From assembly GCA_024707305.1 (NCBI GenBank), contig JANPZZ010000024.1, positions 62,001 through 126,000 of the forward strand: a DNA stretch of 64,000 nt, written 5' to 3'. Position 1 is the first letter of the stretch. Every line of letters begins with the position of its first letter. Positions 36,953-43,955 of this stretch are shown here, one piece after another. The DNA is from Chitinophagaceae bacterium. GTDB lineage: Bacteria > Bacteroidota > Bacteroidia > Chitinophagales > Chitinophagaceae. A program made the translations under genes and the position numbers. The notes beneath the pieces were generated by a model, which was given only the letters and a program-made list of their open reading frames with translations, did no database searches and was not told where the DNA came from.

Positions 36953-38155
36953 ATGAACAATAAATCAACTAAGGTCAGTCAACATAAGCCCTTCTTCAAA
37001 CGCAGAAAAGTGCGTATTTGGCTGATCATTGTGGGGATATTGGTCATCATTCGATTATTCCTGCTCTATTTTGTGTTGCAATATTGCAACAAAGTGCTCG
37101 CGAATATGGATGGCTATTATGGGGAAATCAAAGACATCGACATTTCACTTTATCGCGGTGCTTACGAAATCAATGATATATATATCGATAAGAAAGATTC
37201 AGCTACTGGCAAACAAACGCCGTTTTTCCGTGCAAAAAATATTGATCTTTCCGTGGAGTGGTCCGCGCTTTTCAAAGGCGCTCTCGTAGGCGAGCTGGTA
37301 TTTAACCAGGCCGCGCTCAATTTCACCAAAGACAAAACGGAGATATCGGATGTAAAAAAAGACACGAACGATTTTCGTAAACTGCTTCAGGACTTCATGC
37401 CACTGAAGATAAACCGATTTGAAGTTAAAAACAGCACGCTTCAATACCTGGATCATGGCAGCAATCCGAAAGTGGATATTGCGCTAAGCAATCTCTATAT
37501 ACTTGCGCTGAATCTTAAGAATGTCGTTGACAGCAATAGCATACTTCCTGCTACGGTTCAGGCGAGCGGCGATGCATATGAAGGGCATGTGAAACTTAAC
37601 CTGAGATTAAATCCGCTTGCCGAGAATGCGACTTTTGATCTTGATGCTGAAATAGAGAATGTAAATCTTGCATTGCTCAATGATTTCCTGAAAGCCTATG
37701 GTGGATTTGATGTGTCGAGGGGAAATTTCGGTTTGTTTAGTGAGCTTGCTGCAAAGGATGGAAAGTTTAAAGGTTATGTGAAGCCGCTGATAAAAGATTT
37801 GAAAGTGGTGGGTCCGGAAGATCGTAAAGATGCTTTTTTCTCAAAAATCTGGGAAGGCGTTGTAAGTGTGGTAGGTGAAGTTTTTGAAAATCAAAAGAAG
37901 GATCAACTTGCCACACGTATTCCGTTAAGTGGAAGTTTTAATAACCCCCGCCCCAATATACTGGAAGCAATTTGGCAGGTTTTGCAAAACGCATTTATCC
38001 AGGCACTCATGCCAAGTGTGGATCATGAGATCAACATCAACTCGGTGAGTGATGACAAAGAAGGTAAGCGGAATATTTTCCAAAAAATATTCGGAGGCAA
38101 CAAAGACGGGAAGAAAGACAAAAAAGATAAAAAGAAGAGTAAGAAAGATAAATAG
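36953..38155 (+). CDS. AsmA/DUF748-like membrane-anchored protein
   Basis: 400 residues. An N-terminal helix (IWLIIVGILVIIRLFLLYFVLQY) anchors a long periplasmic beta-rich body: NKVLANMDGYYGEIKDIDISLYRGAYEINDIYI, LKINRFEVKNSTLQYLDHG, ATFDLDAEIENVNLALLNDFLKAYGGFDVSRGNF. These repeats are typical of DUF748/AsmA-like proteins linked to envelope lipid transport or outer-membrane assembly. The tail is an unusual lysine-rich run (about 20 Lys/Asp residues). Function is inferred from fold only. Confidence 0.85.
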   Translation: MNNKSTKVSQHKPFFKRRKVRIWLIIVGILVIIRLFLLYFVLQYCNKVLANMDGYYGEIKDIDISLYRGAYEINDIYIDKKDSATGKQTPFFRAKNIDLSVEWSALFKGALVGELVFNQAALNFTKDKTEISDVKKDTNDFRKLLQDFMPLKINRFEVKNSTLQYLDHGSNPKVDIALSNLYILALNLKNVVDSNSILPATVQASGDAYEGHVKLNLRLNPLAENATFDLDAEIENVNLALLNDFLKAYGGFDVSRGNFGLFSELAAKDGKFKGYVKPLIKDLKVVGPEDRKDAFFSKIWEGVVSVVGEVFENQKKDQLATRIPLSGSFNNPRPNILEAIWQVLQNAFIQALMPSVDHEININSVSDDKEGKRNIFQKIFGGNKDGKKDKKDKKKSKKDK

Positions 38156-38162
38156 CCGTCAA

Positions 38163-38450
38163 CTAGCCAACCATTTTCTTAGATGCATTCAGTTTATCCT
38201 GTACAAATGTCACAACCGGGTCATTGGGTTGGGGATAAATAATGCGTTTCCGCATATTTGATTCCCAATCTTCGAGCGCAGTTTCAATTGTATTTCCACA
38301 ACCAAAAATTCCTCTCAGCCGGTTTGGCCCAAGCACACAACAAAATGTTTTACCATCTTTAAACACCAGTGGTTGTAGCGTTCTTACTGCTTCTGTAAAT
38401 GATCGATCGTCGAAGTCAATCTTCACTTTTATTTTTTCGGGCACATTCAT
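38163..38450 (-). CDS. Hypothetical protein
   Basis: 95 residues from the ATG at 38450. FCCVLGPNRLRGIFGCGNTIETALEDWESNMRKRI loosely recalls the HicB-type pattern G-x-G-x-T-x-x-E-A-L-x-x-W, but there is no HTH or partner toxin. Convergent with the AsmA-like gene, seven bases apart. Not recognised. Confidence 0.5.
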   Translation of the reverse strand: MNVPEKIKVKIDFDDRSFTEAVRTLQPLVFKDGKTFCCVLGPNRLRGIFGCGNTIETALEDWESNMRKRIIYPQPNDPVVTFVQDKLNASKKMVG

Positions 38451-38614
38451 CTGTATCATAATCTACTATTTTACGCACGCTAAACAGCGTGAAAAGAGTA
38501 TGCCATGTTCCGTTAACAGGGAAATAAAACCGATTTGAATTTTCCAGATTCCAGCATACGGTTTTTGGGAAATTGCTATGGCCGGGTGGTAACATTACCG
38601 CACAATAACTGTAT

Positions 38615-38632
38615 CAAAAGCGAACGCTTTTG
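38615..38632. promoter_or_regulatory. Perfect dyad upstream of ABC permease
   Basis: CAAAAGCG-AA-CGCTTTTG is an exact 8-base inverted repeat with a 2-base spacer, 95 bases upstream of the ATG at 38727 and 38 bases before a -7-like TATTTTG (38671-38677). It may be an operator; nothing identifies its binder. The rest of the 38451-38726 spacer holds a short hairpin at 38476-38491 and no gene. Confidence 0.35.
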
Positions 38633-38726
38633 CAGTGGCATGGATTTCTAATTTGTTGATTTACAGTGTGTATTTTGACGGGTATGGTTTTTAGTCAGTT
38701 TTGGTCGTTTACCAAGAATATCTGTT

Positions 38727-38987
38727 ATGTTTAAGAATTATATCAAAGTCGCGTTCCGGAATCTTTGGAAAAGCAAAGTTTTTTCGGCTATAAACATCCT
38801 TGGACTTACAATCGGTATCACGGTTTGTATGATGATTTTCCTGTTTATCAGGAATGAATTCAGCTATGACAATTTTCACGCCGACAAGGCGCGTATTTTC
38901 CGCGTGATGCGCGGATTAAGAAAAAGATGGCCAGGAAAAGCAAGTCGCTTATTTGTCGGGCCCCTATGCACCGGCGTTGCAAAATGA
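38727..38987 (+). CDS. FtsX-family ABC transporter permease, piece 1 of 2 (N-terminus)
   Basis: Starts MFKNYIKVAFRNLWKSKVFS followed by the first helix, AINILGLTIGITVCMMIFLF, and ELVTYDN-like text (NEFSYDNFHADKARIFRVMR), the normal beginning of MacB-like Bacteroidota permeases. The frame is wrong after the A run at 38921-38925 (one A too many). A middle stretch in another frame (about 38926-39068: DGQEKQVAYLSGPYAPALQN...) joins it to the next piece via a second shift at 39068-39072. Confidence 0.88.
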   Translation: MFKNYIKVAFRNLWKSKVFSAINILGLTIGITVCMMIFLFIRNEFSYDNFHADKARIFRVMRGLRKRWPGKASRLFVGPLCTGVAK

Positions 38988-39046
38988 TTTTGAAGGCCGC
39001 ATCGAAAGTACCTTACGGGTTACGCCCAACGTAAACCTGATCAGTT

Positions 39047-41107
39047 TTGGTGATCAATCTTTTTATGAAAAAGAAGGTATTGAATGCAGATAGCAATTTC
39101 TTTAGCTTCTTTTCTTACCCGCTTATTATCGGAAATCCAAATACTGCTTTAAAAAATTCAGGAAGTGTAGTGTTGTCGGAAACAACAGCCATTAAATATT
39201 TCGGAACGAAAGAAAATGCTTTCGGTAAAACTGTGATGTTGGATAAGGATACACCTCTTGAAGTAACAGGCATCATGAAAGATGTGCCTGCTAATTCGCA
39301 TTTGGATTTTGAACTCGTAATTCCGCTTTCTAATTATTCGCATCTCAGTTGGATGACCCAATGGATCAATAATGGGCTCTATACATACGTTAAGCTGGCA
39401 CCTCAGATTGCAAGCGCGGAAGTGGAGAAAGAGTTTCCTGCATTTATGGAAAAATACATGGGATCAGACATGCGACAGTTTGGTTTTGATTTCACACTCT
39501 CGCTTTCATCCCTTGAAGATATTTATTTTCACAATAGCTCCTTTGATGGTTTGCGGCATGGAGATAAAACCGTTGTATTTATCTTTTTATCCATTGCTGT
39601 ATTAATACTTGTAATCGCCTGCATCAACTTTATGAACCTCTCAACCATTCGGGCAGCGGAGCGTTCAAAAGAAGTGGGACTAAGAAAAGTGTTGGGTGCA
39701 TTGAGAAATAACCTGATCTGGCAGTTCATTGGAGAGTCTGTTTTGCTTACCGCAATTTCATGTGTGCTGGCAGTTGGCCTTCTCTATTTGGTAATGCCAT
39801 ATTACGTTGAACTGCTCGGGCATCCTATCAGTTTTTCATTCGCAGGTGTTTATCTGTGGTTGTTCCTGTTGGGTGTCATTGTTGCCGTAGGTTTTCTGGC
39901 CGGAAGTTATCCCGCATTTTTCCTGTCAGCGTTTTCGCCGATACAGGCATTAAAGGGTAAACTGCGTTTGGGTAAAGGCGGTTCTATGTTCCGCCAGGCG
40001 CTGGTAGTTGTGCAGTTTAGTATTTCTGTTTTTTTGATTGTAGGTACGATTATTATTACACGACAGATGGATTATGTGCGCAACACGCAACTGGGATATA
40101 ACCAGGAACAATCGCTTACGCTTCGTCTTGATAACAACGACATTTATGAAAACATGCATGTTTTCAAATCTGAACTGGAGCGCAACAGTGCAGTGGAAGC
40201 GGTGTCGCTGATGTCGGGTGAACCGGGCGGTTTTTTTGACATGCATACATTTGATGTAGAAGGTCAGCCTGAAAAATGGAGTGCGAGTACAGAATTTGCG
40301 GACTTTGAGATAGTGAAAACCCTGGGCCTGAAAATTATTGCCGGCCGCGACTTTTCACCCAGCTTCACCACTGATACAGCCAGCGCTTTGTTAATCAATC
40401 GTACGGCGGCTGATAAGCTGGGTTGGACGCCCGAAGAAGCGATTGGAAAATGGATGGAAAATAAAGTTCGCGATACTACCCGACGGATGGTTGTGGGTGT
40501 GGTGGAAGATTTCAATTTTCATTCATTAAAGAGGGGGATTGAACCGCTTGTTATTGCGCCCAACAACGACCGACGCGTGGCTGTGGTGCGGTTTAAGCCC
40601 GGCAATGTTAAGGCGGGTGTAGCTGCCGTAGAAGCTGCCTATAAATCTGTTGCGTCGGCCTATCCGTTTCAATATAGTTTCCTGGATCAGCAGTTTCATA
40701 ATCTGTATAAAAAAGATATTCGTCAGCAAATGATATTATCGCTGTTTGCAGGTCTCGCGATATTTATCGCCTGTCTCGGATTATTTGGCCTTGCTGCGTT
40801 TGCAGCGAATAAGCGATACAAAGAAATCGGTGTGCGCAAAGTATTGGGATCTTCTGTAACTGATATCGTATTGTTACTGTCGAAAGACCTGCTCAAACCG
40901 GTATTAATTGCTAATTGCATTGCATTACCAATTGGGTATTATGCGATGAACAACTGGTTGCAGGAGTTTGCTTACAAAACACCCATGAGCTGGTGGATTT
41001 TTGCACTGGCAGCAATGCTTACGTTCATTGTAGCTTTCGGTACGGTGAGTATTAAAGCACTGAAGGCAGCTATGGCCAATCCGGTTAAGAGTTTGCGAAG
41101 CGAGTAG
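39047..41107 (+). CDS. FtsX-family ABC transporter permease, piece 2 of 2
   Basis: True sense starts at about 39068 (KKVLNADSNFFSFFSYPLI). A MacB-type periplasmic domain follows, then FtsX domain 1 (about 200-330; ERSKEVGLRKVLGALRNNLIWQF) and FtsX domain 2 near the C-terminus (ANKRYKEIGVRKVLGSSVTDIVLLL), each with four helices. The full protein is about 790 residues. Such permeases pair with an ATPase to export peptides, antibiotics or lipoproteins; no ATPase gene is adjacent here, so the partner must lie elsewhere. Confidence 0.92.
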   Translation: MVINLFMKKKVLNADSNFFSFFSYPLIIGNPNTALKNSGSVVLSETTAIKYFGTKENAFGKTVMLDKDTPLEVTGIMKDVPANSHLDFELVIPLSNYSHLSWMTQWINNGLYTYVKLAPQIASAEVEKEFPAFMEKYMGSDMRQFGFDFTLSLSSLEDIYFHNSSFDGLRHGDKTVVFIFLSIAVLILVIACINFMNLSTIRAAERSKEVGLRKVLGALRNNLIWQFIGESVLLTAISCVLAVGLLYLVMPYYVELLGHPISFSFAGVYLWLFLLGVIVAVGFLAGSYPAFFLSAFSPIQALKGKLRLGKGGSMFRQALVVVQFSISVFLIVGTIIITRQMDYVRNTQLGYNQEQSLTLRLDNNDIYENMHVFKSELERNSAVEAVSLMSGEPGGFFDMHTFDVEGQPEKWSASTEFADFEIVKTLGLKIIAGRDFSPSFTTDTASALLINRTAADKLGWTPEEAIGKWMENKVRDTTRRMVVGVVEDFNFHSLKRGIEPLVIAPNNDRRVAVVRFKPGNVKAGVAAVEAAYKSVASAYPFQYSFLDQQFHNLYKKDIRQQMILSLFAGLAIFIACLGLFGLAAFAANKRYKEIGVRKVLGSSVTDIVLLLSKDLLKPVLIANCIALPIGYYAMNNWLQEFAYKTPMSWWIFALAAMLTFIVAFGTVSIKALKAAMANPVKSLRSE

Positions 41108-41138
41108 GCAAGTGGCAAACGGCAAGCGGCAAACGTGA

Positions 41139-41270
41139 AGAAAATGAGGAAATGAGGGAAATGAGAAAATGAGAAAATGAGGAAATGAGAAAATGAGGGA
41201 AATGAGGAAATGAGAAAATGAGAAAATGAGGAAATGAGAAAATGAGAAAATGAGGAAATGAGAAAATGTG
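41139..41270. repeat. Octad tandem repeat array (second copy)
   Basis: Roughly fifteen imperfect units AAATGAGR (AAATGAGG, AAATGAGA), the same octad as at 26596-26768, beginning shortly after the ABC permease stop. Confidence 0.9.
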
Positions 41271-41275
41271 CTAAT

Positions 41276-41323
41276 AATTCTGCGTAATCTGCGTAATCTG
41301 TGTTTAAATCTGTGTCAATCTGT
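41276..41323. repeat. AT-rich 'TAATCTGTG' interspersed element
   Basis: A run of near-direct repeats ATTCTGCGTAATCTGCG / TAATCTGTGTTTAAATC / TGTGTCAATCTGTGGG directly preceding the 43-base array. A close copy occurs at 43568-43610 in the same orientation, also immediately before the 43-base unit. Confidence 0.8.
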
Positions 41324-41620
41324 GGGAAACCCTTCCGCTGAGAAACGTTTCCAAAGATTCCGAATTGGGAAACCCTTCCGCTGAGAAACGTTTCCAAAGA
41401 TTCCGAATTGGGAAACCCTTCCGCTGAGAAACGTTTCCAAAGATTCCGAATTGGGAAACCCTTCCGCTGAGAAACGTTTCCAAAGATTCCGAATTGGGAA
41501 ACCTTTTTGCTGAGAAACGTTTCCAAAGATTCCGAATTGGGAAACCCTTCCGCTGAGAAACGTTTCCAAAGATTCCGAATTGGGAAACCTTTTTGCTGAG
41601 AAACGTTTCCAAAGATTCCG
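41324..41620. repeat. Seven-copy 43-bp tandem repeat
   Basis: Units begin with GGGAAACC at 41324, 41367, 41410, 41453, 41496, 41539 and 41582, each exactly 43 bases apart; the last is partial. Units 1-4 and 6 carry CCTTCCGCTGAG, units 5 and 7 carry CTTTTTGCTGAG. Every unit contains the palindrome GAAACGTTTC, and GGAAAC can also pair with GTTTCC to form a hairpin. Because 43 is not a multiple of three, all three minus frames stay open and give a spurious repetitive ORF. Confidence 0.97.
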
Positions 41621-41719
41621 GAATACGTGAAAGCAAATAAGGAAAGGTTTTCAGAAAAACGGCGAATTCCTTTCTTGTTTCAAATCGTGTTCGTAAATTA
41701 GCAGTCAAATAGCTGCATA

Positions 41720-42049
41720 ATGGATTTGAGAAGAGATGTTTTTCAGGCCATCGCCGATCCTACCCGGCGCGCCATCATTACCCTGGTAGCTGCACATGCC
41801 ATGACGCCGGGCGCCATTGCCGAAAATTTCGATTCGGCACGCCAAACCATATCCAAACATATTCAGATACTCACCGAATGTGAGATCCTGAAACAGGAAC
41901 AACAGGGTCGTGAGATTTATTACCACCTGAATCCGCAAAAAATGAAGGAGATCTCCGACTTCATTGAGCCGTTCCGCCAACTTTGGGAAGAGCGATTTAA
42001 TAAGTTGGAAAATATCATGCAACAATACAAAACGCCCAAAAAGAAATGA
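41720..42049 (+). CDS. ArsR-family winged-helix regulator
   Basis: 109 residues, typical length. [20 protein letters not shown] then a winged helix: [30 protein letters not shown] (recognition helix) and [16 protein letters not shown] (wing). There are no CxC metal-binding cysteines, so it belongs to the SRPBCC-associated ArsR group rather than the arsenic sensors. Its stop overlaps the following ATG by four bases (ATGA). Likely controls the operon 41720-43497, itself included. Confidence 0.95.
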   Translation: MDLRRDVFQAIADPTRRAIITLVAAHAMTPGAIAENFDSARQTISKHIQILTECEILKQEQQGREIYYHLNPQKMKEISDFIEPFRQLWEERFNKLENIMQQYKTPKKK

Positions 42050-42507
42050 CGCGCAAAACAAAAATACACGCGGAAGAAGATCGTCACGATCTGCTGATAA
42101 CCCGCGAATTTGATCTGCCGCTCGAATTGCTGTTTCGAGCCTATGCCGAGAAAGAAATCGTAGAACAATGGATGGGAACACATGTAGTTGCGCAAGACAA
42201 CCGGAAATTCGGTAACTGGCATTACCAGACATCCGACGGTGACGGTAATATTGTATTTGAAGCGCATGGAACTTTCCACGATTTTGTTCCCAATGAAAAA
42301 ATCATACGGACGTTTGAAATGATAAACGCGCCATTTGATGTTCAACTGGAATTCCTGGAATTCACTTCCCTTGGCGAGGAGCGCAGTAAACTCAATATGC
42401 AAATTGTGTATCGAACAATTGAACTAAGAAACCAGATGTTGAAACTGCCATTTGAATATGGGTTGAACATGGCGCACGATAAACTTGAAAAACTATTAAC
42501 CACATAA
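42046..42507 (+). CDS. SRPBCC/AHSA1-type ligand-binding protein
   Basis: 153 residues, a START-like hydrophobic pocket fold. [67 protein letters not shown], and a C-terminal helix ([14 protein letters not shown]). ArsR-SRPBCC pairs are widespread; the ligand is unknown. Translationally coupled to the ArsR gene. Confidence 0.93.
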   Translation: MTRKTKIHAEEDRHDLLITREFDLPLELLFRAYAEKEIVEQWMGTHVVAQDNRKFGNWHYQTSDGDGNIVFEAHGTFHDFVPNEKIIRTFEMINAPFDVQLEFLEFTSLGEERSKLNMQIVYRTIELRNQMLKLPFEYGLNMAHDKLEKLLTT

Positions 42508-42517
42508 ACCACATCGA

Positions 42518-42898
42518 ATGAAAAAAAGAGACAAAATCATCTACTGGATCGCCACCATCTGGCTTGCCTTCGGCATGTCGGTAAGTGGCGTGGCGCAAAT
42601 CATACAAACAAAAGATGAAGTAGAACTTTTCAACACCCTCCACTATCCCGCCTATTTCATGATAATCTTAGGTGTATGGAAAATGCTTGGCGTAATTGCT
42701 GTACTCGTTCCCAGGTTTCCTATTGTAAAAGAATGGGCTTATGCCGGGTTCTTTATTGCCATGTCGGGTGCAGCCATTTCACACCTGGTTGTTGGAACCG
42801 CCCCCATCGATCTCTTTGGCCCGTTGCTGACCTTGGTTCTTATTTGTATTTCATGGTATTTCCGCCCCGCAGATCGAAGACCCGCTACCAAACAATAA
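42518..42898 (+). CDS. DoxX-like membrane protein
   Basis: 126 residues and four helices, with IIYWIATIWLAFGMSVSGVAQIIQ, LHYPAYFMIILGVWKMLGVIAVLVPRFPIVKEWAYAGFFIAMSGAAISHLVVG. This fits the DoxX/DoxX-like family of small inner-membrane proteins often next to ArsR-SRPBCC pairs. Ten bases after the previous gene, same operon. Confidence 0.92.
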   Translation: MKKRDKIIYWIATIWLAFGMSVSGVAQIIQTKDEVELFNTLHYPAYFMIILGVWKMLGVIAVLVPRFPIVKEWAYAGFFIAMSGAAISHLVVGTAPIDLFGPLLTLVLICISWYFRPADRRPATKQ

Positions 42899-42933
42899 TT
42901 TCACTTCTTTTAACCATATCTAAACTTTATAAA

Positions 42934-43497
42934 GTGGCAAAAGCAAAAAAATTATCCGCGAGCGAACGTGACGGAATTTTGAATACGTTGAAAACCCGTT
43001 TTACTAAAAACATGCCGCGCCATAAAGGCATAAATTGGTCAGATGTGGAGGCTAAACTGGCGACCAATCCGGACAAATTATGGTCGATAAACGAAATGGA
43101 CATCACTGGAGGCGAACCCGATGTTGTTGGGTTCGACAGGAAGACCGGTGAATTTATCTTTTTTGATTGTGCCGAAGAAAGTCCGAAAGGTCGCCGTAGT
43201 GTTTGCTTCGACCGCGAGGGGTGGGAATCGCGCAAAGAACATCGCCCTGAAAATACAGCAATGGATATGGCTGCCGAAATGGGCATCACACTTCTCAATG
43301 AAGAAGAATACCGCTATTTGCAAACCCTGGGTGAATTCGATTTAAAAACATCCAGCTGGATCATCACACCTCCCGCCATCCGCAAACTCGGCGGCGCACT
43401 ATTCGGCGACCGGCGTTATGATCACGTCTTTATATATCACAATGGCGCGCAATCCTATTATGCAGCCAGGGCGTTTCGTGGGGTGGTGAGAGTGTGA
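42934..43497 (+). CDS. DUF4256 family protein
   Basis: About 187 residues from the GTG at 42934; no ATG precedes the conserved region. DUF4256 landmarks: LKTRFTKNMPRHKGINW, GGEPDVVGFDRKTGEFIFFDCAEESPKGRRSVCFDREG, RKEHRPENTAMDMAAEMGI, and SSWIITPPAIRKLGGALFGDRRYDHVFIYHNGAQSYYAARAFRG. Function unknown; cytoplasmic. Probably the fourth gene of the ArsR operon. Confidence 0.9.
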   Translation: MAKAKKLSASERDGILNTLKTRFTKNMPRHKGINWSDVEAKLATNPDKLWSINEMDITGGEPDVVGFDRKTGEFIFFDCAEESPKGRRSVCFDREGWESRKEHRPENTAMDMAAEMGITLLNEEEYRYLQTLGEFDLKTSSWIITPPAIRKLGGALFGDRRYDHVFIYHNGAQSYYAARAFRGVVRV

Positions 43498-43557
43498 GTG
43501 GGCGTGAGACGTGAGACGTGAGATCGGGAAACGGCAAACGTGAAAGGAAATTTGGGA

Positions 43558-43648
43558 AATAAGCTAATAATCTGTGTAATCTGTGTTCAAATCAGCGTCA
43601 ATCTGTGGGAAACTTTTCGCTGAGAAACGTTTCCAAAGATTCAGGAAA
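43558..43648. repeat. Single copy of the composite intergenic repeat
   Basis: Reads TAATAATCTGTGTAATCTGT, then ATCTGTGGGAAACTTTTCG and CTGAGAAACGTTTCC. It is the same pairing of the TAATCTGTG element with one 43-base unit seen at 41276-41366, in the same orientation, 2.3 kb away on the far side of the four-gene cassette. Confidence 0.85.
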
Positions 43649-43826
43649 TGAGAATTATGTTGCGGAATCTACCAAAACAATCCGTGAGCGGTTTTTGATT
43701 CCTCTCGAAATTTGACATAAATCAACTATTGTTGATTACGACATCAAAGGTCCAGGGATTGTTCTTTCTACTATCCGTTTTTCCTCATGGTAAACCATTA
43801 TATTTCAAAAAAGGACGCTGATTTAC
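43649..43826. other. Intergenic spacer upstream of the surface-protein gene
   Basis: About 180 bases without a gene. A 7-base inverted repeat AATCAAC-TATT-GTTGATT lies at 43730-43747, possibly an operator. Confidence 0.4.
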
Positions 43827-43856
43827 TTTGTTTTATAAAATTGCTGATCTATTTTG
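43827..43856 (+). promoter_or_regulatory. Bacteroidota-type promoter candidate
   Basis: TTTG (43827-43830), exactly 19 bases, then TATTTTG (43850-43856). It would start a transcript near 43863 with a leader of about 90 bases containing the hairpin GTTGTTG-TTTG-CAACAAC (43883-43900) ahead of the surface-protein ATG. Confidence 0.55.
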
Positions 43857-43955
43857 TCCCCCAATCCCGAAATCTATCAAAGGTTGTTGTTTGCAACAAC
43901 AGGTTGAAAAATCCGCGGATTAAATAAACTTAACGAACCAAAATCTAATTAATCC

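Noticed and set aside
41324..41620. CRISPR array
   Set aside because: Units are contiguous with no unique spacers, and no cas genes are present.
41304..41708. Repetitive 134-residue minus-strand ORF over the 43-bp array
   Set aside because: It and two other frames stay open only because the 43-base unit lacks stops; the peptide repeats NLWKRFSA / NSESLETF style words. No start context or family.
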